Assembly: GCA_958299035.1 (NCBI GenBank)
Contig: CATQJL010000316.1
Location: 42,086,025 to 42,150,024 of the forward strand
Direction of reading: 5' to 3'
DNA length: 64,000 nucleotides
From: Cylicocyclus nassatus
Taxonomy: Eukaryota > Nematoda > Chromadorea > Rhabditida > Strongylidae
Numbering within the stretch: the stretch's first letter is position 1; every line of letters begins with the position of its first letter. The translations under genes and the position numbers were made by a program. Positions 1-10,598 of this stretch are shown here, piece by piece. The notes beneath the pieces were generated by a model that was given only the letters and a program-made list of their open reading frames with translations, had not been told where the DNA came from and did not search any database.

Positions 1-70
1 TTCGAATAGATTTTATTCGAATGCTTTATCCGAATGTTTATTCGAATTCGTATTCGAATGAACTCCGTAT
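1..70. repeat. ATTCGA-rich simple repeat
   Basis: Dense, irregular copies of ATTCGAAT and related hexamers. The same motif-rich sequence recurs at 1140-1270, 2350-2430, 27250-27450 and 31530-31720. ATTCGAAT is its own reverse complement, so these tracts can fold on themselves. No coding signal is seen. Confidence 0.6.
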
Positions 71-219
71 TCAGATTATTCGACTTTGTTGCAGAGTTAA
101 CTGCTGAGTACCAAGCTCACTTCGTCCGCGTTTTTTTCGCAAAACTCGGTAATGCATCTTTTGCAACCGTTATGACACCTTTGAAGTGTGTGGAGGGTCG
201 CATTCTTCCGACTGCTTGA

Positions 220-790
220 CAAGAGAAAAATAATGTGTGGATTTCAATTGATGCTTTTTCGATCAAGAGATTGTTCCGCTATTGGCACCAAACCAGCAAA
301 GAAGCAATCAAACTCAAGCTCATGTTCCGAGTTCATGTATTAAAAGTGTTTTGAAATGCCTGTTTTTCTCTCTTTGCATTGCTCATGCTTGTGGTACGCA
401 AAGCCCACATTAGTGAGCACTCTTGCTCGCATAAGTTATATTCCACAGCTGCCTTCATTCGCTATATACCTCAGAGATTTTTGCGAATTGGTGTATTATA
501 AGTGAAGGACGCAGTTGTAGTGGAGGATTAAACGGTTTAAATAGCCGTAAGCGATTTGCCAGTTACGAGTGCCTTCAAATGTAACGCCAGCTTACCTAAA
601 ACGTTTAGCGTGTACAACTTACTAGAGAGATAAATGCCCTGCATTCTGTACTTTTAGAATAAGTTTTGGACAATTTGACTATTGCCAACCACGTCGCCAC
701 TGAGATGCCTGTAGTATGCCCAGGGCTATAGGTGCATTTGTGCTCGCTTCGCGGAATAAACCACATGCCTTCGTCCACGACTAGCTTTTA
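220..790. other. unassigned, no gene seen
   Basis: I see no open frame with recognisable protein similarity, no RNA gene and no clear repeat in this stretch. Confidence 0.4.
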
Positions 791-799
791 CCACACAAG

Positions 800-1070
800 G
801 GGGTGGTATAAGTGAGTGGTGGGTGGTGATTATGGATTAAAACTTACTTTATCGATTTTTGGAAAAATTCTAGCTGCGGGACTAGGAGTTGGTGCAAGGG
901 GGTAGGTGAGGGTGCCGATTATGAATAAAAATTTACTTTATCGATTTTGTCGATTTTTGGAAAATCTTGAGCTACGAGGTTGGGAGTTGGTACAGGGAGG
1001 TGATGCTGATTGAAACCGTAATCTATTTTCTCGATTTCAGCGATTTTCGGAAAGTTCTGAGCGAGGAGTT
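800..1070. repeat. decayed tandem units related to Helitron interior
   Basis: Three diverged units follow the pattern 'TATCGATTTT..GGAAAA..GAGCTACG..TGGGAGTTGG..CAGGG'. The same pattern makes up the interior of the Helitrons at 1271, 9663 and 63101. Probably the relic of an older copy. No terminus is recognisable. Confidence 0.4.
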
Positions 1071-1139
1071 GATATAGGGAATACGAGGTTATTGTGGGAT
1101 TCAGCCAGATATGTCTTTGAGGTCTGGTTGCTCTAGTTA

Positions 1140-1270
1140 TTCGATAAATCATTCGAATATCTATTCGAAATTCGACTTCCAATGTTCGAATATATTCGAT
1201 ATTTTTGATTTTCCGATTTTATTCGGAATTCATTCATTCGAAAAATTTTGAACCTCGAATTTATTCGATA
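1140..1270. repeat. ATTCGA-rich simple repeat, left flank of Helitron 1
   Basis: ATTCGA-type hexamers continue on the far side of the Helitron (2350-2430), so the Helitron landed inside one such tract. Confidence 0.55.
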
Positions 1271-2283
1271 CTAGCTGGCTTACCCGGCTCCGCCGTATCC
1301 GGACCAAACTTGGCACACATACACTTCGGGCCCCGGCGGGTGTCACAGTCCACTTTTCGTTATCGATCGATGTCGATTTTACCGATTTTTATCATTTTCT
1401 TTGCAGAGTTCACCTACAGGGCTAGGAGTTGGCACAGGGGGGAAGTGAGCATGGGGATTCCGAATACAATATTAGTTTTCAGAATTATCGATTGCTTTTA
1501 TTGATTTTATAGATTTTTTGGCAGAGTTCACCTACAGGGCTAGGAGTTGGCACAGGGGGAAGTGAGCATGGGGATTCCGAATACAATATTAGTTTTCAGG
1601 ATCGTCCATTACTTTTATCGATTTTATCGATTTTTTTGCAAAGTTTGACCTGCGGGGCTGGGAGTTTGCACAGAGGGTAATCGAGCATGCAGATTACGAA
1701 TACAATATTAGTTTTCAAGATCGTCCATTACTTTTATCGATTTTATCGATTTTTTGAAAATTTGAGCTAGGGGGCTGGAATTTGGCACAGGGGTGTTCGA
1801 GCATGCTGATCACCCCCCTTGGGGATGATCAGCATGCTCGATTACCCCCCTGTGCGAACTCCCAGCCCCGTAGCTCAAACTTTGCAAAAAAATCGATAAA
1901 ATCGATAAAAGTAATCGATAATCCTGAAAACCAATATTGTATTCGGAATCCCCATGCTCGATTACCCCCCTGTGCCAACTCCCAGCCCCGTAGCTCAAAC
2001 TTTGCAAAAAAATCGATAAAATCGTTAAAAGTAATCGATAATCCTGAAAACCAATATTGTATTCGGAATCCCCATGCTCGATTACCCCCCTGTGCCAACT
2101 CCCAGCCCCGTAGGTGAACTCAGCAAAAAAATCGATAAAAATCGATAAAATCGATATCGATCGATGACGAAAAGTAGCCTATGACACCCGCCGGGGCCCG
2201 TAGTGTATGTGTGCCAAGTTTGGTCCGGATCGGTTCAGAAATGGAATTTTCTATTCGGAACATACGTACACACAGACATACAT

Positions 2284-2314
<31 letters not shown>

Positions 2315-2349
2315 TACAGACAAACAGACATTCAGCTTTATATATAAGA
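1271..2349 (-). mobile_element. non-autonomous Helitron, copy 1
   Basis: Read on the minus strand the element starts with TCTTATATATAAAGCTGAAT and ends with GTAAGCCAGCTAG. It is flanked by host A on the 5' side and T on the 3' side, which is the Helitron rule (5'-TC, CTRR-3', inserted between A and T, no target duplication). The 5' end carries a GACA/CATA microsatellite (about 2275-2330). The interior is a near-palindrome of roughly 115-bp units arranged head to head around a central inverted repeat near 1806-1835. The sequence next to the 3' end is repeated inverted next to the 5' end. No Rep/helicase coding sequence is present. The 3' hairpin usual in Helitrons is only weakly visible. Confidence 0.85.
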
Positions 2350-2430
2350 TTCAATTATTCGAAATTTTCTCTTTTTTGAATTTATTCGATATTCATTTAT
2401 TCGATGAAAATTTTTCGAATTACCCAAGTA
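2350..2430. repeat. ATTCGA-rich simple repeat, right flank of Helitron 1
   Basis: Continuation of the tract at 1140-1270, interrupted by Helitron 1. Confidence 0.5.
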
Positions 2431-2570
2431 TTAGGTTGTCAAGAAAATAATGTCGTTTTTTATTTGCTTGCTTCAACAAAGCAACCAGACTCAACCCAAC
2501 ATAGGGTAAGGGATACTATTCGATAGAGCAAAGCAAGCTCTACAAGATGGCTTTCATAATCTTGCGCCAA
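2431..2570. repeat. dispersed mariner-like repeat, copy 1
   Basis: It begins after TA with TTAGGTTGTCAAGAAAATAA, which resembles a mariner-type terminus, and contains AGCAAAGCAAGCTCTACAAG. The latter block recurs in reverse complement near 48590 and, diverged, near 62630. No matching opposite terminus was found, so the classification is tentative. Confidence 0.4.
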
Positions 2571-3238
2571 GCTCAATCCACGGAATCGAATTCAAAAACT
2601 GAAGATTTATAAAAATGCCCAAAAAATCGAAAAAAATCAGATCTTTGTCCAAGTATTTTCTACGGACCTCCCACTCGCGCACGTTGATACTTTCGATATC
2701 TGATATCCATATGTGCAGTTGCTGTTCTTTTCCCTTGACTAGAAACTGGGAAAACGAAAATTTTCGTAATATTTTCAAAGCAATGTTGAACCGTTCTTGC
2801 ATATGTGATTCTGTAGTAGAAGCCTAGATAAGTATAGTTGTAGATTTTCAGCTCATTCCGAGCAGTAGTTTTTGAGAAATATCGAAATCAGCTTTCTTCT
2901 TTTCAGTTTCAGTGCTAAAACCAACATTTCTCGAAAACAACCGCTCGGAATAGGCTGAAAATCTACAGTTATATTTACCTAGGCTTGTAGTATAGAATCA
3001 CATAAGCAGGAACGGCTCAGCATTACTTTGAATAAAACACGAAAATTTTCGTTTTCTCAGTTTCTAGTCAAGGAAAAAGTGCAGCAACTGCACATACGGA
3101 TATCAGATACCGAAAGTATCAAAGTGTGCGAGTGGGAGGTCCGTAGAAAATATTTGGACGAAGATCTGATTTTTTTCGAGTTTTTGGGCATTCGGAAATC
3201 TTCAGATTTTGAGTTCGAACTTTCCGTGGATCGAGCTT
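2571..3238. mobile_element. foldback MITE (long inverted repeat)
   Basis: The left arm (about 2571-2890) and right arm (about 2920-3238) are imperfect reverse complements over some 320 bp each, with almost no loop. Outer ends read AAGCTCAATCCACGGA on the left and TCCGTGGATCGAGCTT on the right. The short open frames inside are mirror translations of the arms, not genes. No target duplication could be fixed, so the superfamily is unknown. Confidence 0.7.
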
Positions 3239-5190
3239 CTTAATGTAGGATACTCCGAAAAGCTCAGTATTTCAAATCTAGTTTATTTCTTAGCGGAAAT
3301 GAATTATTGTTTTCTTTTTTAGCGCTTCATCCTCGAACTTTGCAGCTTTCTTTTGTTTTCCTCTTGTTTTTGTTCTTTGATTGTTTAATTATATAAAAAG
3401 GAGACTATAGTCAGCGTGAGGAAAAAGAAGGTAGACGAGAGGACAAAAAGAAGGCAGACACGTCAAAACTTTCAAAAAAGCGAAAGCGGTTTGAAAGTTT
3501 TTTAAACATGCACTTGCTTGCCTCGGATTTTCTTCTTAGCACAAGCTTTTTGAAACTGCAAAACAGCAAAACAACCAGGTCACCAGCTAAGAGAATTCGT
3601 TTGCCTTCTTACCTAAAATAGTCTGTAGCTTTGAGATCATAAACATAGCTAATCTTGTCCTCATCTTTGACCTGAATAACTGAAAATGTATGATTAAGCG
3701 AAATTTCTCTGTAGAGCTACGCAAATAGACAAGAAGTTCAATATTCATTCGACGCCTTAAGCGTGCTAAAGAGTGCAACGACAGTTCAGCATTTTTCCAG
3801 ACTGGATCAAGCCATAAACAAATAACGTGTCTTCTCGGGGTGGAGGAAGAAACACCTCAATTAGGCACCGCTTCCGCGGACTACTGGTCTCAAAGCAGAA
3901 CGAAAGGACCACCAACCCGCGAAGGCGGTGCCTAACTATGGTGTTAGTTCCTCTACCCGTCTCCTCGTCGACATGATTTTGGTGTCATCTGCAGTTCTAT
4001 ATGAAATCAGATTTTCCGCCCTCCAATCACTGCATCCCACCACAAGCGCTCTGTACGCACACATGCAACTGAAAATTGCTCTGCAAGCTGCAATTCCCAG
4101 CCAGTATTTACAGCTACATTGACTGGGAAATACGGCACTTGGCCTTATGAAACGCTACAACCTCCTTTGTTCTGAATAGTTCTCCCTGCCACTAGATAAT
4201 CGCTGAACAAAAAGCCGTTCCGACATTAGAACGATTCAATAAGTAGGTTTTGAAAATATATATCCTGCTGTGTACCAGTTAAATCTCTTAGAAATCAAGT
4301 AACTAATGTGAGTATTATAAATCATGAATAAAAGCGTTTGGAAGTAAATTTTCTCGAGACGCGCTATAGAATCGAGAGTGTTTCATGACTTACGAAATAA
4401 ACATTTTTTTCAACCTCAGAAGGAAAAAATATGCCCAGGGTGATGCTAACGCATAAGCTCACATGCATTTTTTGAAAATCTCTTGTAAACTCTTTTTGAC
4501 AGCAAAGAATTTGTTGTACTACAATTTTTTCTCGTTTACTGTGGTTTGTGTAAAATCCGAAGTCGGCCAGATTTATAGAAGAGTAAAAGAGGCTTCTGAG
4601 ATGTTTTGAAGAGTACGCAAGTTGTGCCTTTAGTAAAGATTGATAGTGACGTATCAAAAAAGGACCATTTTCTAGAGACCAATGTGTAACTACAAGTCTA
4701 GAATGAGCAACGAAATTTGAAGTCGATAACAAAATTCACAAGGATTATACATTTATCATTTTCTTTTCTCTATCTAGAAAACGCAATTAGTGAGCGGCCT
4801 CGGAAAGTACATATGCTGACTGACTTTGACAACTTTATCTGTAATAAATATAGAAAGGGGTTACAACTTTTCAAAGGGAAATGTTTTGCATAAAACAAAG
4901 GTAGATCAAGACTAGCCTTGCAGGATGCACCTTATTATACGCTCCTATCCGAATTGCCGTGGGCACCAAACATTGTTTTGTTATTTAAAAAGAGCCAACC
5001 TCATTTAAAACCAATATTGCTGCTAGGCAAACGTTGTTGCTAGATTTTAATTTTCTTCAGATCTAACACAAAATAAGGGCTTGACTGTTTGTGATAGCTA
5101 AGGAAAGAATACATGAACCCTGCTATCATCTTCAGCAATATGTCGTTCAGCGGTGACGACCTACGAGAAAAACCGCCAAGAGGCCATTTG
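3239..5190. other. unassigned region with one strong hairpin
   Basis: No recognised gene. A 122-codon open frame on the minus strand (4364-4732) has no similarity I can name and no splice context, so I do not call it. A hairpin is annotated separately at 3838-3957. Confidence 0.4.
3838..3957. repeat. about 40-bp stem hairpin
   Basis: GGGTGGAGGAAGAAACACCT near 3838 pairs with the reverse complement ending TAGTTCCTCTACCC near 3957. The stem continues through TAGGCACCGC and GCGGTGCCTA. The loop is about 40 nt. It could be a very small foldback element or a transcribed structured RNA; nothing distinguishes these. Confidence 0.5.
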
Positions 5191-5199
5191 TTTGGGCGC

Positions 5200-5480
5200 G
5201 CATTTTAGGAATAAATAGGGCGGCACTGAGCGATCGGAGAAATTCTCCTAGATCCGGATAGTTATTTTTTTGTTTTGACCTCACTTACCGTTCGTCTCGC
5301 CGATTTCATTCCTTTTTGTCGATGTTGCTCTTTTATTGAAATAAATTGTTCCGTGATTTTGTGTATTCAATGCGTGGCAAAAGGCTGAAGAGCCATTCTA
5401 TCTATCGACCGAGCCCGAAAGGGATTACATGGGGCCGAACCGGTCGGTAGATAGAAGGTTGCATCGTCGTGTTTCATCGT
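5200..5480 (+). repeat. possible 5' LTR of the gypsy-type element
   Basis: Upstream of the Gag-like segment there is an AATAAA-type signal at about 5339-5345 and a 15-bp hairpin whose stem is TCTATCTATCGACCG (about 5398-5412) and CGGTCGGTAGATAGA. The position fits an LTR and leader, but no 3' partner LTR is visible because the downstream part of the element is rearranged. Inferred from context only. Confidence 0.3.
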
Positions 5481-5499
5481 GAAGAAAGGAACCAAATTG

Positions 5500-6072
5500 A
5501 TTGATTTCACCGTCGAAATGGCGAGCAGAGACCGTCAGCGGCAGTGTGAAGAAGGGCGCAGAAGTTGGAGCACCCCAGGGCATAAAGGTGAGCCTTGAGA
5601 ACATAATGGAAAAGATAAGAGATGGGATAAAAGGGATAGATGAGAGATAATGAGGAGGTCAAGCAGGGCCTGAGGGGAGTTAAAAGAAGGAAAGAGACGT
5701 TAAAAGAGAAATTGAAGAAGCATGAATAGTGGTAAAGTACAGAGATCAAATTGATAACGTCATTGGGGAGCAGGATAAGTTGGCCAATGAGGAACTAGAG
5801 AAAATCAAAGGAAAGTGGAAGCAGATGGGAAACTTCTTAAAACAGTTTTGCTTTCTGTTGCTCGAAAGGGGTATCGAAACAGTCGAGGATTTGAGGAACA
5901 TTACCACGATTGAAAGAGATGCACAATTACTAAATGACATCTGTGAGATGTTCAATACGGATGTGTTCCAGGTAATGAAGGTGCTCACAGAAGTGCGCAA
6001 GAGCGCCAACAGATTGAGAGACGCGGTGAAGAACACAGATGTAGGTCCAAGTCACACAGGTCAGGACAGTAT
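5500..6072 (+). pseudogene. Gag-like coiled-coil segment (5' part of gypsy-type element)
   Basis: A frame from about 5729 to 6070 encodes a charged, helix-prone protein (DQIDNVIGEQDKLANEELEK, then LLERGIETVEDLRNITTIER and FQVMKVLTEVRKSANRLRDA). Coding continues upstream in shifted frames to about 5500. It stops where the (TTTA)n tail of the minus-strand LINE begins at 6073. The Gag core resumes on + just after the LINE 5' end at about 11120, so I infer that the LINE split one gypsy element. The family assignment of this N-terminal part rests on position, not on a diagnostic motif. Confidence 0.5.
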
Positions 6073-6300
6073 TTATTTATTTATTTGTATGCACAAAGGT
6101 GCGCCAGCAGAACTAAATGAACAAACAGAAAGTACGCGAGATAGAAAAAAATGACATATCACCCTTGATTCCCTATGTCGAGTGCAATGGTTACAAGAAG
6201 CAACAATATAAAAAACGCAAATGAAGATCCGCTTCAGCCACAGAAGCAGACCTCAACTACGAACCGAGACTAGACTGGTTCACGTTAGGTATCCACCAAC

Positions 6301-6879
6301 CTAACAACCTAGAATTTGAAGAATGTCTACATGATTAACTCTAGCTTTCATCTTCTCAGAGGATTCTAGAGACAAAAAGGACGAGGGTAGTTTGTTAAGC
6401 ATTGCAGCAGTACGCCAGAAGAAATTATTGTGCTGAGCTGATGCGTAATACCTTCCGAAACTGGAAATCCTAATATTAAAGCCGGCCCTACGCTCAGTGA
6501 TAGGACGAAATGTCCAGTATTTACCTGGTATCAAACTTACCTCGCCCCGAAGTATCTTGAAAGCCATTAATAAATCTGCCAAAGTTCTTCTATAGAAAAG
6601 ACTCCTGAGCCCAAGATTGCGTTCTGGTTCTGTAGTCAGGAAGCGCAAAGGGATAGCTAGGGTTAGGAAATGCTCTATAGTAGACGTTTTTAGTAAACAA
6701 CTTCTGCACTTTTCAATCCTCTCAATGTCCTTCTTTTTATCTGGATTCCAGATGTAGCTGCAATATTCCAACACCGGAAGTACATAAGCTTTATAAATTT
6801 TTAGAAGAATTCTCGAGTCGCAAGAGTGGACAGTGCGCACCAGCGCATGTACCATACGCCTTGCCCGGGAGACAACCAA
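6301..6879 (-). pseudogene. LINE ORF2, C-terminal part
   Basis: The open 192-codon segment contains KAYVLPVLEYCSYIWNPDKK followed by a KDIERIEKCR region, SLFYRRTLADLLMAFKILRG and the terminal VDILQILG. This is the conserved region after the RT palm domain of CR1/Jockey-type ORF2 proteins. The homologous piece in the 24001-25300 fragment ends DILQVLGI. It is disconnected from the upstream RT domain by frame breaks. Confidence 0.8.
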
Positions 6880-6979
6880 CCTCGTTCATGTGATGAGAGT
6901 AGCTCAGATTTGAATCAGTAAATACTCCCAGGTCTTTCAAAAGTTTATTTTCCAAATCACAGTCGTTTTGTAGAAGGGA

Positions 6980-7195
6980 TCAATCTGTTCTTCCACTGGG
7001 AATAGTGCAGCTCTTGAAATAGTTCACTTTGATATTCCATTTCCCAGCCCACGCGATCATTCGAGATAGAGATTTATTGAGAGCTCGCTGGGCGTCTGCT
7101 TTGTTATTCTGGTCATATGCGATGTAAACCTTCACATCGTCAGCATACGCAGTCTTTAGAAGGGTAGGCAAATCAATGGTATACATAATGAACAA
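6980..7195 (-). pseudogene. LINE ORF2, RT palm with YADD
   Basis: Encodes LLKTAYADDVKVYIAYD: YADD is the catalytic box of reverse transcriptases. It is followed by the helix LNKSLSRMIAWAGKWNIKVN typical of LINE RT domain 6. Upstream RT domains are recognisable only as broken fragments. Confidence 0.8.
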
Positions 7196-8449
7196 TACGG
7201 GTGATAGACAACTGCTTTGAGGTACATTTACAACTGCTGGTGGAAATCCTACCCTGGACGCGAACAGAAAACGCGAACTGCATCAACATATTCATTTTTG
7301 CTCAAGGCAGCAATCCATTAATATTAACAGTCTAGCAGTTGCGTTCCTGTAGACCGTCCTGGTAAAAAACCATATTGTTCTTCCGGTAGGCACTTTATTT
7401 TGAGAAGCCAATCAAGCAATTACTTGTTAGAATTTTTTAGAGGATTTTACATGGAGTGGGAAGTGTGGAGGTTGGCCTGAAGTCAGAAAGTTTGGGTGTG
7501 ACAGAAGTTTTGGGTAAAGGTGTCACGATAGAGATTTCCAAAAACGGGGCACTTGAGAATGCAAAAGAGAAATATCAAATATATGGGTCAGTGGGAGGGC
7601 CAGTTTATCAGCAAACACTCTGTAGAAGATCCCGTGAACGTTGTCAGAGGTCAACGACAATGTTGGATCCACTTTTCTTAGAAGTTTTCATACCACACGA
7701 GGTTTAATTGCAGGCATGAGGCAGGCACTGATTGACTTACTAGTCAAAAGAGGGAAGGCTGTCGATGGAACCCAAAACGCATTTCCAAAATTATTGGCAA
7801 GACCCTCAGCTTTGGCATCAGAGGTGAAATACTTATTGTTATTTTCATCATATAGGAGGCCGAAAAACTTTTTTTCTAACAAATGCCTCTTTAGGTACGC
7901 TCAAAGATTACATTTGGTAGAGCTATTGGATAATCTCTTTTCTTTTTGCTTCAAATAGCGTTTAAGATGAAACGATAACTCCTTACATATAGCTAAATAC
8001 CGTTCATCACGCAAAGGATCTTGAAGCTCTGAGAATAGTCTAGCTCTATGGAGATAGAGGTTTTTAATGTGTGCAGGATATCTCATAAAGGGAGGAATGA
8101 TTTGTTTGTAATATTGATGAGATCATGGATCACATTCAAAAATCGATCATAAAGTTCATCGATAGAGGAGTAGTTTCCAAACAGGTTCAGCCAATCAATG
8201 CCTGACAGAATTGATTTGATCTAATTTCTATCAGCATTGTGATAGTCACGTACGAGAGAAGGAGTGGCGACATCGCCATGGCCAGAGCAAGATAATGCAA
8301 CAGAAAATGATAAAATGTTATGATCGGCAGTACCTCAATGGTAGATGAGTTTGAATACTCGAGAGCATTATTTTTTGAAAATATAAGATCTAAAATGGAA
8401 GCATGTCTCGTAGGGAAGGTGACCGATTGTGGAAGCGACAGATTTTCAA

Positions 8450-8906
8450 ATAGTGAAATGAAAGGGAAGAGGAGGATGACATAGCTCTCGAGGTTGTCCA
8501 GTCAACATCACTCAGGTTTAAGTCACCCAAAAATAATACATTGGTTGACGACGAGGCAATATTAAAAAGAGTATCTATAAGTATTTCGTCTTGGGCGTAT
8601 GTTTGACTGGGGGGGGGGGTCGATAGATGAGTACATGACGATTATTCATACGATCTTTCCGAAGAAGATTATAGGGAAGGTTTCCAATAATTTCAGAATC
8701 AAAGTTTGGTTGAGCCATGACTCTGTTATGAAAACTATGGCTGGTCCATAAGAGTGAACAAAATGGTGCAACTCAACAAATTTGTTAGCAAGATTTCTCG
8801 CATTCAATAAAAACAATCCAAGGTTGATCCCGCGCATGTCATCAGTTTTTTGGGCCGAGTTTTTAATTTTGGGGATATCCGTAACCTTCACATTCTGACC
8901 CTTCAT
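8450..8906 (-). pseudogene. LINE ORF2, endonuclease N-terminus
   Basis: Encodes LGLFLLNARNLANKFVELHH and, after a few residues, IVFITESWLN: the N and E motifs of the APE-type endonuclease that opens ORF2 of CR1/Jockey-like LINEs. Frame breaks follow (for example the poly-G run near 8610). The codon context GINLGLFLLNARNLANK places the start of ORF2 close to 8906. Confidence 0.75.
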
Positions 8907-8929
8907 ACTACGTAGACTTTGCTTTCACC

Positions 8930-9184
8930 ATGATCTTTCTCGTTGAGACTGCTTGCCTGTTGTCGCAGCTGCCGGTCTCGATCCCTCTCCTCAAGTGTCA
9001 TTGATTCCCGGATGAAGAGTGGTCAAAACTTGGGAGACTGCGAAGACAGGGAGCTTTCTTCAACGTTTCATGGTAAAAAATAACGTGATGAAAAGACACA
9101 TTCAACGAGAAGGGGTCGATTGCCACCAGGTTTGCCCAGTCTAAAAATCTCAGTGGGCCTCGCCTCTATATCTAATTTGTCTAA
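8930..9184 (-). pseudogene. LINE ORF1, C-terminal part
   Basis: Minus-strand reading gives LDKLDIEARPTEIFRLGKPG, then NRPLLVECVFSSRYF and, after a break, LTLEERDRDRQLRQQASSLN with a stop shortly before ORF2. It continues the ORF1 segment at 10599-11120 across the MITE. This RRM-like/basic tail arrangement is usual for nematode LINE ORF1. Confidence 0.75.
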
Positions 9185-9367
9185 CAAGGAAGCGATACTC
9201 GGTGTCCGTGACCTTTTGAGATGGTATGTATACCACTACAGTCGTGTTGGAAAACTGATTCCGAATCTGACTTCTGTTTCTGCTAATCGCTTCAAAAATG
9301 TTATAATGGATCGCGCGGATTGTGGCTGCCCAGTGAAATATGGTCGGAGTAGCCAGCGCTACCAGTG

Positions 9368-9431
9368 CATTGTGGTCTAGTGGTTAGTGCGATAGCCCCA
9401 TGAGTTGATGCAGCTGCAGGTTCGAAACCTT
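9368..9431 (+). tRNA. tRNA-Glu-like sequence (pseudogene, inside MITE arm)
   Basis: GTGGTCTAGTGGTTAG matches the D-arm/A-box half of tRNA-Glu and GGTTCGAAACC is a perfect B box 34 nt further on. The anticodon and acceptor stems do not form convincingly, so this is a tRNA-derived internal pol III promoter rather than a working tRNA. A diverged second copy lies inverted in the other arm and is split by Helitron 2. Confidence 0.55.
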
Positions 9432-9662
9432 TTATGTTTTTCAGTTTTGCATTGCCTCAATTAACCTTCTTTTGCATCATCAAGCTGAGGAACGCCCTTA
9501 CTCTTCAAAAAATGTGGAAATTTGGAAAAAATGATTACTATTTGCGCTAAAATGTATCCAATGGTCATAGCTCAAGTAAATTTTCTCGAACAAGCTTAAA
9601 TGAGGTAAAAAGTAGAAACACAAAATGGTTTGAACCTACACCTGCATCAACTTATAAGGCTA

Positions 9663-10379
9663 CTAGCTGGCTTACCCGGCTCCGCCGTATCCGGACCATA
9701 CTTGGCACACATACACTTCGGGCCCCGGCGGGTGTCACAGTCCACTTTTCGTTATCGATCGATGTCGATTTTACCGATTTTTATCGATTTTTTTGCAGAG
9801 TTCACCTACAGGGCTAGGAGTTGGCACAGGGGGGGGGGGGAAGTGAGCATGGGGATTCCGAATACAATATTAGTTTTCAAAATTATCGATTACTTTTATT
9901 GATTTTATCGATTTTTTGTAAATTTTGACATGCGAGGCTGGGATTTTGCACAGGGGTGTAATCGAGCATGCTGATCACCCCCCTTGGGGATGGTCAGCAT
10001 GCTCGATTACCCCCCTGTGCCAACTCCCAGCCCCCTAGCTCAAACTTTGCAAAAAAATCGATAAAATCGATAAAAGTAATGCACGATTTTAAAAACTAAT
10101 ATTGTATTCGGAATCCCCATGCTCACTTACCCCCCTGTGCCAACTCCCAGCCCCGTAGCTCAAATTTTGCAAAAAATCGATAAAATCGATATCGATCGAT
10201 ACGAAAAGTAGCCTATGACACCCGCCGGGGCCCGAGGTGTATGTGTGCCAAGTTTGGTCCCGATCGGTTCAGAAATGGAATTTTCTATTCGGAACATACG
10301 TACAGACAGACAGACATACAGACAGACAGACATACAGACAGACATACAGACAAACAGACATTCAGCTTTATATATAAGA
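9663..10379 (-). mobile_element. non-autonomous Helitron, copy 2
   Basis: Minus strand: 5'-TCTTATATATAAAGCTG to CCAGCTAG-3', flanked by A and T. The host is the right arm of the MITE. The uninterrupted left arm reads TTAGTGCGATAGCC, and the interrupted arm reads TTAGTGCA, Helitron, TAGCC. This shows precise insertion between A and T without duplication. The interior has two head-to-head repeat blocks around a central palindrome near 9965-10005, and a GACA/CATA microsatellite near the 5' end. Confidence 0.92.
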
Positions 10380-10598
10380 TTGCACTAACCCCTAGACCAG
10401 AAAATGGCCGCGATACAGGCCGTTCCAATGGCCATATTTCCCTTGAACAGCCAAACTTGGCTCGAAATTCCCCCACAACTTCTTTCAGAGAAACGATTAG
10501 CAGAAAAGGAAGGCAGATTCGGAATCAGCTTTCGAAGACGAGTGTAATGGTATGAATCATGGTTCGAAAGGCCACGGACATTGAGTATCGTTCCCTTG

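Larger units (their letters stand above)
9185..10598. mobile_element. foldback MITE with tRNA-like arms, TAA target duplication
   Basis: The left end is TAA then CAAGGAAGCGATACTC (9182-9200); the right end is AGTATCGTTCCCTTG then TAA (to 10601). The arms are inverted repeats of about 240 bp: 9185-9431 pairs with 10598-10380 plus 9662-9627. The right arm is interrupted by Helitron 2. Each arm includes a tRNA-Glu-like sequence with A and B boxes. The TAA/TTA duplication and the CAAGGGAA terminus are shared with elements at 27848, 30482, 48964 and 58036. A 3-bp TWA duplication suggests PIF/Harbinger, but no transposase is present to confirm it. Confidence 0.85.

Noticed and set aside
1782..2117. 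Open frame with repeated peptide units (NPHARLPPCANSQPR) inside Helitron 1
   Set aside because: It is the translation of the roughly 115-bp internal repeats. Overlapping frames on the other strand are equally open, and no such protein is expected from a non-autonomous Helitron.
2120..2323. Open frames reading SVCLSVCLSVCLYVC at Helitron 5' ends (also near 10160, 10285, 15976, 63120)
   Set aside because: They translate the GACA/CATA microsatellite and the conserved Helitron end, not a gene.
4364..4732. 122-codon open frame on the minus strand
   Set aside because: No recognisable domain, no splice or start context, and an AT-rich region where such frames occur by chance.
9368..9431. Functional tRNA-Glu
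   Set aside because: A and B boxes are good, but the acceptor and anticodon stems are not. It lies in MITE arms in inverted duplicate, so it is listed as a tRNA-like pseudogene.
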